A stretch of 64,000 bases of DNA from Triticum aestivum (Eukaryota; Streptophyta; Magnoliopsida; Poales; Poaceae): the NCBI RefSeq assembly GCF_018294505.1, contig NC_057804.1, forward strand, positions 251,326,219 to 251,390,218, written 5' to 3'. The notes beneath the pieces are model-generated. The model saw only the letters and a program-made list of their open reading frames with translations, had not been told where the DNA came from and ran no database searches. Every line of letters begins with the position of its first letter. Within the stretch, counting starts at the first letter, position 1. Shown here piece after piece: positions 1 to 12,100 of this stretch. Both the position numbers and the translations under genes were made by a program.

Positions 1-446
1 GTATTGATCTTCTTCCCACTCAACTCCATTGGCATTGAACTTTCATTCAAAACCAACACCTTGGTTCTTCCGGTGCCTTCCTTGCTTGCGTACAATTTCC
101 TCGAATTGCTTACTCCCGGCAAGGCTCTTGTAAACACCTTTCTCTATAATTCCCTTCAATAAGCTATTTTCTTGCTCAAGTGTAACTTGTCTAAGAGAAT
201 CATTAGTGGAATCAAGAGAACTACTAAAGCAACAACATTGGATTTAGCATGATTATTGTTACTACTAGAGGAAGAATCCTTCTTGTTCTTGTTACTAGAC
301 TTGACTTGAGGCATGTAAGTAGATAAGAGTAAACGCTTAGCAATGTAAGAAGAACTTTTCTTACGAAGATCATCATTGATTGCCTTTAAGAACTCATGCT
401 CTTGCTCAAGGTTGAGCTTTTCAAAGCATAACTTCTCATGAGTCCT

Positions 447-1919
447 TCAAATTTCTCGATGATCTTCTAAGATAGTCTCATGAGCTAACTTAAGAGTGTT
501 TAGTTCTTTAGTAAGAAGCTCAATCTTCTCCTTATCATTGTCATTCGTTTTATCTTGATTAGCATGATTAATTGACGTTTCATCATAGTATTCATCACTA
601 GAGTTGTTAACAAGTAAATCATCATCACCTAACAAGTCATCTTCATCACTATTGAAATCAACATACTCGGGGTGTGATACCTTTGGGCCTTTAGCCATGA
701 AGCATCTTCCAAGTCCTTCATTTGGTGAATCAAATATGTCATAGGAGTTGGTTGACACAAGTGCTAGACTGGCAACACCTTCATCTTGAGTATATTCGGA
801 GTCGGAGTGATAACTTCTCTCGGAGTGATTATCGGAGTCGGAGCCGGATACCCATTCACCAACATGAGCTTGATGTCTTTGTTTTGTGTAGCTCCTTGAT
901 GACTTGTCCTTCCTTTCCGAATCCTTGCTTCTCCGGGATGTTCTTCGTTCATAACGATCATCTCTAGTCCTTCTCTCTCTTGGTGGTGATTCTTCTCTTC
1001 TACTTCTCCTCTTAGGTGATTCTTCTCTTCTTTTGTAGGGTGCCGTACACTCATTGGAATAGTGTCCGGGTCTTCCACAATTTTAGCAATTACGCTCTCG
1101 ACTAGAAGATCTTTTGTCATTGTAGGACCTTGACTTGGAGCTTCTCTCTTTGCTTCTACTCTTGTAGAACTTGTTGAAGTTCTTCACCATTAGGCTCAAT
1201 TATTCACTGAAGGTTTGTTTCTCACTTGATGATGTGGGGGCTTCACACGAGGCTTTGTAAGCACCACTTGACTTGTTGTGAAGTTCCTCCTTATCCTTGA
1301 GTGACATCTCATGAGCAACAATTCTTCCAATGACTTCCGTTGGCTTGAGATCTTTGTAATTGGGCATCATTTGGATCAATGTGCACATGGTATCATATTT
1401 TCCGTCCAAAGCTCTTAGGATCTTCTTGATGATGAATTTGTCGGTCATCTCTTCACTTCCTAAGCCGGCAATCTCATTTGTGATAAGAGCAAGCCTAGAG
1501 TACATTTCAGCGACACCTTCACCATCTTTCATTTTGAACTTGTCAAGCTGACTTTGAAGCACATCTAACTTGGATTCCTTGACGGAGTCGGTACCTTCGT
1601 GCATATCAATCAAAGTATCCCAAATTTCCTTTGCATTCTCAAGACGGCTGATTTTGTTGAATTCTTCGAGGCACAATCCGTTGAAGAGGATATCACAAGC
1701 CTAAGCGTTGTATTGCAGCATCTTCAACTCTTCTACGCTAGCTTCACGGTCTGGTTCTCTCCCATCAAAGAATTCACCTTGCAAGCCAATACACACAATA
1801 GCCCAAACGACGGGGTTATGTCCAAGTATATGCATTTTCATCCTATGCTTCCAACTAGCAAAATTAGTACCATCAAAGTAAGGACCTCTATGGTGATAGT
1901 TTCCCTCGCTAGACGCCAT
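447..1919 (-). pseudogene. Copia gag polyprotein (UBN2 domain, zinc knuckle), four in-frame stops
   Basis: Gag is the capsid/nucleocapsid precursor that packages retrotransposon RNA. Start at 1919 (MASSEGNYHHRGPYFDGTNF) gives the usual Copia N-terminus with the substrate-like FDGTNFASWKHRM segment. A UBN2 gag domain follows (1676-1250; ALDGKYDTMCTLIQMMPNYK is typical), then a basic RS-rich stretch, a CCHC knuckle (CGRPGHYSNEC) and an acidic linker. A single frame runs through the whole region, interrupted by stops at 1701-1703 (TAG), 1200-1202 (TAA), 1083-1085 (TAA, inside the zinc knuckle between the first two cysteines) and 447-449 (TGA). No frameshift is needed, so decay is by point mutation. 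It cannot make full-length gag. Confidence 0.9.
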
Positions 1920-1982
1920 ACTCTCCTAGGTTGTGAGACCAAGGCTATGACCAAAAGCTATGGAAATCAAAGCAAATGGAGA

Positions 1983-1999
1983 CCAAGGCTCTGATACCA
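1983..1999 (-). other. Copia primer binding site (tRNA-Met type)
   Basis: Read on the minus strand this is TGGTATCAGAGCCTTGG, matching the 3' end of initiator tRNA-Met, two bases from the LTR end. It primes minus-strand DNA synthesis and fixes the orientation of the element and the identity of 2002-3755 as its 5' LTR. Confidence 0.9.
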
Positions 2000-2001
2000 T
2001 T

Positions 2002-3755
2002 TGTAGGGTCGAAAGTATGTCTAGAGGGGGGGTGATTAGACTACTTGACCAAATAAAAACTTATCCTTTTCCCAATTTTAGTATTTGGCAGATTTTAGCT
2101 AACTTAGCACAATTCAAGCAATCTCAACACAATTCAAGCAAGCATGCAAAGAGTATATGAGTAGCGGAAAGTAAAGCATGCAACTTGCAAGAATGTAAAG
2201 GGAAGGGTTTGGAGAATTCAAATGCAATTGGAGACACGGATGTTTTTGTCGTGGTTCCGATAGGTGGTGCTATCGTACATCCACGTTGATGGAGACATCA
2301 ACCCACGAAGGGTAACGGTTGCGCGAGTCCACGGAGGACTCCACCCACGAAGGGTCCACGAAGAAGCAACCTTGTCTATCCCACCATGGTCGTCGCCCAT
2401 GAAGGACTTGCCTCACTAGCGGTAGATCTTCACGAAGTAGGCGATCTCCTTGCCCTTACAAACCCTTGGTTCAACTCCACAATCTTGTCGGAGGCTCCCA
2501 AGTGACACCTAGCCAATCTAGGAGACACCACTCTCCAAGAAGTAACAAATGGTGTGTTGATGATGAACTCCTTGCTCTTGTGCTTCAAATGATAGTCTCC
2601 CCAACACTCAACTCTCTCTCACAGGATTTGAATTTGGTGGAAAGAAGATTTGAGTGGAAAGCAACTTGGGGAAGGCTATAGATCAAGATTCATATGGTAG
2701 GAATGGAATATCTTGGCCTCAACACAAGTGTAGGTGGTTCTCTCTCAGAAAATGCAAGTTGGAAGTGTAGGTTCGTTCTGATGGCTCTCTCCTCGAATGA
2801 AGAGGAGGTGGAGGGGTATATATAGCCTCCACACAAAATCTAACCGTTACACACAACTTGCCAATCTCGGTGGGACTGAATTGAGAAACTCGGTCGGACC
2901 GATTCAGCAAATTTAGTGACCATTAGGATTTTCGGTGGGACCGACATGCAACTCGGTAGGACCGATATGGTTAGGGTTAGGGCATAACGTAATCTTGGTG
3001 AGACCGATTACACAAACTCGGTAGGACCGATTTTGGTAATAAGCTAACCAGAGAGTTGTCCAGGTAAACTCGGTGGGACCGGTTCGCTCATTTCGGTGAG
3101 ACCAAAATGTTACGAGGAGGAAACAAAGAGTTTACATTGCAATCTCGATGGGACCGATCGGTCATCTCGGTGAGACCGAAATGTTACGAAGAGGAAACCG
3201 AGAGTTTACATTGCAATCTCTGTGGGACCGATCGGTCATCTCGATGGTACTGAAACATTATGAAGGGAAATAGAGAGATTACAATCCCATCTCGGTGAGA
3301 CCGAGATCCCTATCGGTGAGACCGATTTGCCTAGGGTTTGTTGCAGTGGCTATGACAACTGAACACGGTGGTGCCGGATAGAAAGAATTGGTGGGGTCGA
3401 GTTTGACTTTTGTTTTAGGTCATATGTGGATGTGAGAAAGTAGTTGAGGGCTTCAGAGTATATCATTAAGCATTTTGAGCAAGTAAGCCATTAAGCAACA
3501 CCTCATCCCTGCTTGATAGTATTGGCTTTTCCTATAGACTCAATGTGATCTTGGATCACTAAAATATAAAATGTAGAGTCTTGAGCTTTGAGCTTGAGCC
3601 AATCCTTTTGTCCTTAGCATTTTGAGGGGTTCACTTTTCTCATCCATGCCATGCCAATCATTGAGCTTTCCTGAAATATTCATCTTGAAATAGCATTAGC
3701 TCAATGAGCTATATGTTGTTAGGAATTACCAAAACCACCTAGGGATAGTTGCACA
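2002..3755 (-). repeat. Copia 5' LTR, 1754 bp
   Basis: On the plus strand the LTR runs from TGTAGGGTCG (2002) to GTTGCACA (3755), so on its own strand it begins TGTGCAACTATCCC. It lies directly against the PBS. A TATA box (CTATATATA on the minus strand) is at 2817-2825, about 930 bases into the LTR, a normal place for the retrotransposon promoter. The middle part holds a degenerate tandem array (2860-3340). I recall this sequence as a common Triticeae Copia LTR but cannot name the family safely. Confidence 0.85.
2860..3340. repeat. Degenerate tandem array of CGGTGGGACCGA motifs inside the Copia LTR
   Basis: The 12-base motif cggtgggaccga and its variant cggtgagaccga recur more than ten times. 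From about 3085 a longer unit of about 78 bases (ending gaccgatcggtcatctcg, with ttacattgcaatctc in the middle) is repeated three times. Several motif copies pair as inverted repeats (tcggtc/gaccga), so the transcript could fold. Confidence 0.75.
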
Positions 3756-4796
3756 TTCAATGGCGAGCTCCTCTACATAGGGTATCACATTAGGACACAA
3801 CCAACTGGCGCTTACTTCAAAAGCGGCGCAAACCGTACTGACCACAGACCTGGAATGGGACGGGCTGAACCAACTACCCATACCAAGTAGTTGCCTCTGC
3901 ATGGGTGAGAAGGTGGCTGTAGCCGGGTAGGTACAGTCACCATAGGGCGGGACCGCCAGTCAGGGGTCTCGACCCGCGGGCCTATAGTAAGGCAAGATGG
4001 AAAAGCAGAGGTAGTGTACGCGCTGGTTAAAGGTTCTAGTTCCTTGCTCTAGTCGTGTGCACGAGTAGCGCATGGACGACTTAGACCAAGTGATGCTATG
4101 GGCAAAGCAGTACACCTCTGATCAGAGTAAATGTGATATCACTCCCAGCTTCCGGGTTTGGAAGTGCGTCGTGTGGGTTTTCCTCTAACACAGGATTTAA
4201 GATCCCATGTCGCTCTGTCACTAGTAGATTTTATAAATAAATTTGGTTTTCAACAAAATGTGTTAAGGGAAAATATTTATACCTACAAAGTATTTTGAGA
4301 TAATGACTCGGTGGTTGTAGCCGTGGCCGATAAAGTTTTTCCTCTTTAAAGACTCATGCATCCACTTTTCCGGGCGACTTGCGGAGTACGTATTTTATAC
4401 GTACTCAGTTGCACTTATGTTGTTTTTCAGAACAAGAGAGTTATGTGAACTCTGAGGCGATAGAGATTGGTACTTATGATGAGTCTGGTAATCTTAGTGA
4501 CTTCGGTTATTCTGAAGTGGAGTATGTTTATGAGGAAGTCGACAATCAAGGCTATGAAGAGTAGATGTCCTCCATGGTTGGTCTAGAAGGCTCGTAACTA
4601 GAAGTGGATGACGATCTATCGTCATGGTCGCGTGGGCTTAGTCGACACTTGAGGTGTCAATGTAATAAAAGCTTGCCTACTCATGGCAGCTGCACCGTCT
4701 TGTACATGATACTATTCTCCTTAACTGATCCTGGCGCAACTCTGAAGTGACGGTTTCCGTTACGCCTGACTCTGTCGGACGTAACGGGGCGTCACA
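3756..4796. repeat. Unidentified LTR fragment (W), right end only
   Basis: This block differs from both neighbours and ends at gtaacggggcgtcaca (4796), a typical LTR end (minus-strand start TGTGACGCCCCG). Its left part would continue beyond the Copia insertion, outside the window. A short open stretch (4379-4564, acidic, no recognisable domain) is probably chance. No domain-bearing ORF is present. The pyrimidine run after the LTR (catcccctcttt) could be a complementary polypurine tract, making W a minus-strand 3' LTR, or could already be element X interior. Gypsy assignment is only a guess. Confidence 0.5.
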
Positions 4797-6921
4797 CATC
4801 CCCTCTTTCGTCTTCGTTCATCGGTAACTTTACTTGGAGCTATATTTTTATTCGCCACATGATATGTGTTTTGCTTGGAGGGTCTTGTATGATATTAGTC
4901 TTTCCTTTTTAGTTTACCACAATCATCCTTGCTGTACACACCTTTTGGGAGAAACCCACTTGATTGGAATTTATTGGAATACTCTATGTGCTTCACTTAT
5001 ATCTTTTGAGCTAGATAGTTTTTTCTCTAGTGCTTCACTTATACTTTTTAGAGCACGGCGGTGGCTTGATTTTTTAGAAGTTGTTAATTTCTCATGCTTC
5101 ACTTATATTATTTTTAGGGTCTTTTAGAACAGCATGGTATTTGCTATGGTTATAAAATTGGTCCTAGAATGATGGGCATCCAAGTTGGGTATAATAAAAA
5201 CTATCATAGGAAGTGAATTGGATGCTATGATCAATTTGATACTTGATAATTGTTTTGAGACATGGAGGTGGTGATATTAGAGTCATGCTAGTTGGGTGAT
5301 TATGAATTTAAAGAATGCTTGTGTTGAAGTTGGCAAGTCCCGTAGCATGCACGTATGGAAAAAGTTGTGTAACAAATTTGAAACATGAGGTGTTCTTAGA
5401 TTGTCATCCTTACGAGTGGCAGTCGGGGATGAGCGATGGTCTATTCCTGCCAATCTACCCCCCTAGGAGCATGCGTGTAGTGCTTGGTTTTGATGACTTT
5501 TAGATTTTTGCAATAAGTATATGAGTTCTTTATGACTAATGTTGGGTCCATGGATTATACGCACTCTCACCCTTCCATCATTGCTAGCCTCTTCAGTACC
5601 GTGCATTGCCCTTTCTCGCCTTGAGAGTTGGTGCAAACTTCGCTGGTGCATCCAAAACCCGTGATACGATACGCTCTATCACACATAAACCTCCTTATAT
5701 CTTCCTCAAAACAGTCACCATACCTACCTATTATGGCATTTCCATAGCCATTCCAAGATATATTGCCATGCAACTTTCCACCGTTCCGTTCATCATCATG
5801 ACACGCATCATAATTGCCATATTGCCTTGCATGATCATGTAGTTGACATCGTATTTGTGGCAAAGCCACCATGCATAAATTTTCATACATGTCATTCTTG
5901 ATTCATTGCCCATTCCGGTACACTGCCGGAGGCATTCATATAGAGTCATATCTTGTTCTAGTTTTGAGTTGTAACTCATGAGTTGTAAATAAATAGAAGT
6001 GTGATGATCATCATTATTAGAGCATTGTCCCCAAAGAAAAAAAGAAAGTCCAACAAAAACAAAGGCCAAAGAAAAAAAAGGAAAAAAAAGAAAGGCCAAA
6101 ATAAAAAAGAAAGGCCCAAAAAAAAGAAAATAATAATAATAAAGGGGGCAATGTTACTATCCTTTTTCACACTTGTGCTTCAAAGTAGCACCATGTTCTT
6201 CATATAGAAACTCTTTTATGTTGTCATTTTCATATACTTGTGGGAATTTTTCATTATAGAACTTGGCTTGTATATTCCTACGATGGGATTCCTCAAAATG
6301 CCCTAAGTCTTCGTGAGCAAGCAAGTTGGATGCACACCCACTTAGTTTCTTTTGTTGAGCTTTCATACATTTATAGCTCTAGTGCATCTGTTGCATGGCA
6401 ATCCCTACTCCTCATGTTGACATCAATTGATGGGCATCTCCATAGCCCGTTGATTATCCTCGTCAATATGAGACTTTCTCCTTTTTTGTCTTCTCCACAT
6501 AACCTCCATCATCATATTCTATTCCACCCATAGTGCTATATCCATGGCTCACGCTCATGTATTGCGTGAAAGTTGGAAAAGGTTTGAGATTATTTAAGTA
6601 CGAAACAATTGCTTGGCTTGTCATCGGGAGTGTGCAAGATGAGAGCATTTTTGTGTGACGAAAATGAAGCATGACCAAACTATATGATTTTGTAGGGATG
6701 AACTTTTTTAGCCATGTTATTTTGAGAAGACATGATTGCTTAGTTAGTATGCTTGAAGTATTACTATTTCTTATGTCAATATGAACTTTTATTTTGAATC
6801 ATTTGGATCTGAACATTCATGCCACAATAAAGAAAATTACATTGAGAATTATGCTAGGTAGAATTCCACATCAAAAATTCTGTTTTTATCATTTACCTAC
6901 TCGAGGACGAGCAGGAATTAA

Positions 6922-6934
6922 GCTTGGGGATGCT
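6922..6934 (+). other. Polypurine tract of element X
   Basis: Sequence gcttggggatgct directly before the LTR start TGATACGTC. It primes plus-strand synthesis, and its place left of the LTR shows that this LTR is the 3' one and X is on the plus strand. Confidence 0.75.
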
Positions 6935-8500
6935 TGATACGTCTCCAACGTATCTACAATTTTTTATTGTTCCATGCTATTATATTACCCGTTTTGGATG
7001 TTTATGGGCTTTACTTTACACTTTTATATCATTTTTGGGACTAACCTACTAACCGGAGGCCCAGCCCAATTGCTGTTTTTTTGCCTATTTCAGTGTTTCG
7101 AAGAAAAGGAATATCAAACGGAATGAAATCTTCGGGAGCGATCTTTTTGAACAAACGTGATCCAGGGGACTTGGAGTGGACGTCAAGCAACAGAGGAGGC
7201 AGCCACGAGGGTGCCCGGAGCGCCCCCTATAGGTGGGCGCTCCCCCGACCCTCGTGGGCCCCTCGAGTGTCCACCGGCCTACTTCTTCCTCCTATATATA
7301 CCTACGTACCCTGAAACCTTTGAGGAGCACCATGAAAAACTATTTCCACCATGAAAAACCTTTGAGGAATGTCCACGAGATCCCATCTTGGAGCATTCGC
7401 CGGCACTCCGCCGGAGGGGGAATCGACCATGGAGGGTCTCTACATCATCTCCAAGGCCCTTCCGATGAGTTGTGAGTAGTTTACCACAGACCTTTGGGTC
7501 CATAGTTATTAGCTAGATGGCTTCTTCTCTCTCTTTGAATCTCAATACAAAGTTCTCCTTGATCTTCTTGGAGATCTATTCGATGTAACTCTTTTTGGGG
7601 TGTGTTTGTCGAGATCCGATGAATTGTGGGTTTATGATCAAGTTTATCTATGAGAAATATTTGAATCTCCTCTGAATTCTTTTATGTGTGATTAAGTTAT
7701 CTTTGCAAGTCTCTTCGAATTATCAGTTTGGTTTGGCCTACTAGATTGATCTTTCTTGCAATGGGAGAATTGCTTAGCTTTGGGTTCAATCTTGTGGTGT
7801 CCTTTCCCAGTGACAGCAGGGGCAGCAAGGCATGTATTGTATTGTTGCCATCGAGGATAAAAAGATGGGGTTTATATCATATTGCATGAGTTTATCCCTC
7901 TACATTATGTCATCTTTCTTAATGCGTTACTCTGTTCTTTATGAACTTAATACTCTAGATGCATGCTGGATAGCGGTCGATGTGTGGAGTAATAGTAGTA
8001 GATGTAGGCAGGAGTCGGTCTACTTGTCACGGACGTGATGCCTATATACATGATCATGCCTAGATAATCTCATAATTATTCGCTTTTCTATCAATTGCTC
8101 GACAGTAATTTGTTCACCCACTGTAATACTTATGCTATCTTGAGAGAAGCCACTAGTGAAACCTATGGCCCCCGGATCTATCTTTTATCATATAAGCTTT
8201 CAATCTAATTTTATTTGCATCTTTTACTTTTCCAATCTATATCACAAAAATACCAAAAATAATTATCTTATCATATTATCTCTATCAGATCTCACTTTCG
8301 CAAGTGGCCGTGAAGGGATTGACAACCCCTTTATTGCGTTGGTTGCGAGGTTCTTGTTTGTTTGTGTAGGTGCGTGGGACTTCTGAGGAGCCTCCTACTG
8401 GATTGATACCTTGGTTCTCAAAAACTGAGGGAAATACTTACGCTACTTTGCTGCATCTCCCTTTCCTCTTCAAGAAAAACCAACGCAAGCTCAAGAAGCA
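6935..8500 (+). repeat. 3' LTR of element X, 1566 bp
   Basis: Begins TGATACGTCTCCAACG and ends gctcaagaagca (8500). A TATA box (ctatatata, 7292-7300) is preceded by a GC-rich segment. An inverted relative of nearly the same length lies at 60980-62554. The five bases after it (gtcaa, 8501-8505) are expected to be target duplication. Confidence 0.85.
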
Positions 8501-8726
8501 GTCAACTTGTTTGTACCCTTGGCTGACTGAACGCGCCTAAGGACAAGGTCGCCTTCCTCAAAACACCGGGCATGAACCCTGCGGCTATCATAGCGACGTG
8601 GGGCTTGCTGATAGCATGCAGCACGTGTAACATCTCGGAGATGGTTCTCCTCGAGTAGCACAGCGTCGTCACGCCAGTGCTGATCTTGCGCTCCTTCATT
8701 GTAGGCAAGCACTCGAGCTTTTCAGA
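8501..8726 (-). pseudogene. Element Z integrase C-terminal piece (Gypsy pol), separated by element Y
   Basis: Minus-strand coding for the integrase C-terminus, with HARCFEEGDLVLRRVQ followed by KGTNKLT, the usual tail of a plant Gypsy integrase. It breaks where the LTR of X begins. At its other end it starts in the middle of a conserved motif whose first half is at 21910 on the far side of element Y: the glycine-serine-proline end there and the valine-leucine-alanine-tyrosine start here belong to one integrase segment. This pair fixes Y as a 13-kb insertion into Z. Confidence 0.85.
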
Positions 8727-9172
8727 TTTCGGGTTCCGCAAACCCTTGAGAGGTTCGAACTCTGGGGTGCATGCGGAGATCTCAACCTACCCAGCCTGCT
8801 ACTCGCAAAAACTCACAGCCTAGCGCATCAAGCTCGAAGGGAAAGAAAGACACGACAGTTTACCTAGGTTCAGGCCACCTTTCGGTGTAAACCCTACTCC
8901 TGCTTTGTGGTGGATTACCTCGAGGGGCTGAGGATGAACTAGTACAGTGGTTGAACAACCTCAGGAGGTGAGGTGTTCTTGGGCTCGGGTGAGCAGATGA
9001 GGGTGGAATGGATTCGATGGATCCGGCCAGGTCTCCCCCTTCTATGGTGGTGGCTAGGTCCTATTTATAGTGGCCTTGGTCCTCTTCCCAAATGTTGGCG
9101 GGAATGGATCCCACAACGGACAGATTTGAAAGGAGACAACAAGTACATCCTATTCTGACTAAAGTGGTTTTC
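8727..9172 (-). repeat. Element Y 3' LTR, outer part (446 bp)
   Basis: Matches the first half of the 5' LTR at 21012 (gggttccgcaaacccttgag, then ctgactaaagtggt). The expected TGTCAG terminus is altered to tttcag. A TATA box (TATAAATAG on the minus strand) is at 9061-9070. It is interrupted at 9172 by the solo LTR and continues at 13777. Confidence 0.9.
9168..9172. other. Target site duplication, left copy (ttttc)
   Basis: Five bases directly left of the solo LTR. The right copy at 13772-13776 reads ttttt. The uninterrupted site in related LTRs reads tcttcggctgc or tcttcgcctcc, so the right copy has lost the C of a CpG by C to T change. Confidence 0.8.
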
Positions 9173-12100
9173 TGTCACACCCTGATTTTCATGGCACAAC
9201 ACTTAAGATTATAAATCATGATAAAATGTGGTATGACAAAAACTTTTGAGTGTTTTGGACTTTGCCTTGATTGGATTTTGTCTGTTGGTTGCAAGTGCTC
9301 TAGAAATCAAATAAATCCTCCAACTCCTATACTTCATCTCCTTGGTCCAAACTCTTGAATCAATGATCATTCCATGTGTATAGGACATAAAAATAATTTC
9401 TTACAAAAATAATTTGGCCAAATAGTATTTTCAAAAATTAGTTTTCCAAACACCCCTGAATTGAGATTTGCACTGCAAGTACTTAACTAAGGGAAGTAAA
9501 AATCTTTCCAAAAATATATTTGAATCCTATTAGGTATAGGACTACCAAAAACCACAAAAATGTAATTTTAAAAGTTATTTTCCTATTTTATTAAAAGGCT
9601 TTTTCTTTAGGCCAGAAATGGTCTTTAATAGGTTAAAATTATTTTAATGCTTTAAAAATATTTGTGAAAACCTAGGAAAACTCAGTGGACATATATTGTC
9701 CATATATAAGAGTTTCAACACATGGTCATGTTCAAAATATTGGTCAAATACCTCAAAAACCCTTTTTGGATATTTCAAGCTTTTGAAATATTTACAAAGG
9801 AAATATTCTCCAAAATTTCCAAGAAAATTCTAGCATGTCACATATGACATGTTGGATGATCGTGACAAGTATCATGTCATGGAGAATAGTATAACCCCAT
9901 GAAATCCCCTCAAAACCATTTCTTTCCATTTTGAAGTTTGAGCAACTTTAGATTGCCAAACATGTCCATATGTTCTCAAACCTTGTGAACATGCTCAAAT
10001 GGTCTAATCATTCATCTAGACCAAATGGCACAAGTTGGAGAAAATGTTATATTGATCAAAGTGCCCCAAAACCCTTCCTGTCCAGAACCAAATTTGAACA
10101 ACTCTACATTGGAAAGTTTCTCGTTTTGATCTCCACTTTTGTGGAAATGTTCAGGACCTCAAATAATGACACTACACCAAGTGGTGCATCAAGGAGAATA
10201 GCTTTGCATGACTAAATCCTGGAAAGTCCATTTCTATTGATTTCTAGGGTTTACAAAAGTTGCATTGGCAACTTTGCCCAAATGAACTCAATCTTTGTGG
10301 AACCTCATATTTTCTCATGCCATTTGACCCTGACAAGCCTCATGATAAGGGAAGTCCATTTGCTTGCCCAAACCTACATCAAACACCTTATGGCAGAAAT
10401 TCAAAATGTATGTTTTGGCCATTTGCACTAATCTCCATGAGCTAAACTTTCTCCCACAACCTCATCTAGTCCTCCTCTAACCCCTGCATCTTTCCCTGCC
10501 CAAGGATCCATGATGATGGGGGTGAAAAGCTCTCTTTCCCCTCTCTGGACAGCACCATTTCCACTCTCCCTCAACTCCCTCTCCCCTCCAGTGGATCCCC
10601 AGGGCATCCAATGCCATTGCCACATTGTTTACTCCCCCTGCCGCTGCCAGACGCAAGTGGACACGGCAGAGCGCGCAAAACACACTCATGCCGGCCAAAA
10701 GCCTGCTCTAGGGCGCGCTACAGTGGCGGCCGGGCCTTGCCACCACGCTCCCGTCCACCTCGGGCCACCCGAGCACGCCAGTCGACGCACCTCGGCGTCC
10801 GCATCACGATAGCGAGCCTCCCACTTGCTCCCGCGCCCTCCTCTCGCCCCTGCGGTGCGTGCCCGAATGCCGCCCGCGTCCGCCAGTGGCTGCCTGCGTC
10901 CCTGGCCCGCCTCGCGCTCGCTCCTCTCTCCCTCTCTCCTTCCCTGGTCATAGACCACGCCCAGGAAGACCCCCGACTCGAAGCCAAGCCCTTCCGCGGC
11001 TCCAGCGACAGCCACGGCCTCTCTGGCGCACGGCCCCGCGGTGCACCTCGCCCCTTCTATTAAAGCCACCCCCGAGCCCCCTCTCCACTCCTTTGGCTCT
11101 CTCTCCATCCCTTGCACCCCCTGGACCGATCCACTTCCCTCCTCATGCCCTCCTTGCATCTCCATGGCCGGAGCAATGCCGCCGGCCTCTGCCTAAATTC
11201 GCGCCAGTGAGAGCCCCTCCTCCCAACCTCTTTGCTCCAAATCAGCACCAACACCACCAACAACTCTCCCCGCACATCATTCCTTCATCCCCGTGCCCGC
11301 TTCGCCGTGCCCAAATCTCGCCGCCGGTCTCGTCCGCCGCGGCCATCACCCTGCTCCACCCGGTACCCCTGGGCGACCGTGCCACCCACGGTTGGACGCG
11401 GCCGGGTCCCCCGAGCACGCCGGTGGGCAAAACATCGCCAGAGACGCCCTGTAGTGCCGGCGACTGGCGTCGAGCGCCTCCCCTTCCTCTTGTCGCACCC
11501 GCGCGGGAGGTTGAAGGCGATGGCCTGAGCGCTGGGCCCTGCGCGTCAGCGACCCAGCGGCTGGGGGCCGCCGTTTAAGTGGAGACGGGCCAGGAGAAAT
11601 GCGCCTTCGACGTCGCCCTGTCGCCCGCGTGGCCGAGCCGCTGGGCCGGCCCAGTGCGCTGCGGTGCTATGTTGCACCCAGTGCGCAGTATAGGTATAAA
11701 TCCCCCCCTTCATTGTCTTTTTCTTTTTCCTGAAACTTGCAAAATCTCCCAAATATTCATATTACCTCCAAATTTGATGAATCAAATTTCTATTGACTCC
11801 ATAAATCATGGTCTATTTATGGGACACAGTGGACATTTTTGTTGTTCTTGGTTTTCACTTGACACTTTAAAAAGATCATTTATGCACATAAGTCCACTTC
11901 AAAAATCCATATTATATTCATTTCAATTCCAAATCCAGTGAAACCAATTTCTAAATGTTTCTAAAATCATGCCTGATTTAATGGGTACTTTTATTCATTT
12001 TTACAAAAAGGCATTCTGTAGACAACTTGCAGATCCATTAAATCCCTTGTTTCCATCATATTGAAATGTTCAGAAATAACCACTGATCCAATTCCAATGA

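Larger units (their letters stand above)
1..3755 (-). mobile_element. Copia LTR retrotransposon, 5' part (LTR, PBS, gag), degenerate
   Basis: Minus-strand Copia element of which only the 5' LTR (right), primer binding site and gag-side coding region are in the window; pol would lie left of base 1. Seen: a UBN2-type gag reading frame, a CCHC zinc knuckle, a tRNA-Met type PBS and a TG..CA-bounded LTR. Bases 1-446 continue the same coding strand into the lysine- and serine-rich linker before the protease, with further stops. The five bases after the LTR (3756-3760, ttcaa) should be one copy of the target duplication; its partner is outside the window. Superfamily is certain, family name is not. 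Confidence 0.9.
4797..8500 (+). mobile_element. Gypsy-type element X, 3' half (interior tail, PPT, 3' LTR)
   Basis: Bases 4797-6934 are the noncoding 3' interior of a very high-copy Triticeae element, recognised by its contiguous spacer (for example gcttcacttatat repeated near 4990, 5030 and 5098, and a purine-rich tract at 6035-6140). It leads through a polypurine tract into the LTR at 6935. No gag or pol is in this part. The right flank is element Z integrase coding sequence, so X is inserted in Z. The 5' half and the other target duplication are left of W and the Copia element. I associate it with the Sabrina/Fatima group, without certainty. Confidence 0.75.

Noticed and set aside
6001..6207. 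Lys-rich 68-residue ORF
   Set aside because: Purine-rich tract in the X interior; the X2 counterpart is also only low-complexity.
10510..11578. Several 90-240-residue ORFs on both strands in a GC-rich stretch, Pro/Ala/Arg-rich
   Set aside because: They lie in the GC-rich zone of a solo LTR, overlap in many frames, have no domain and follow from base composition.
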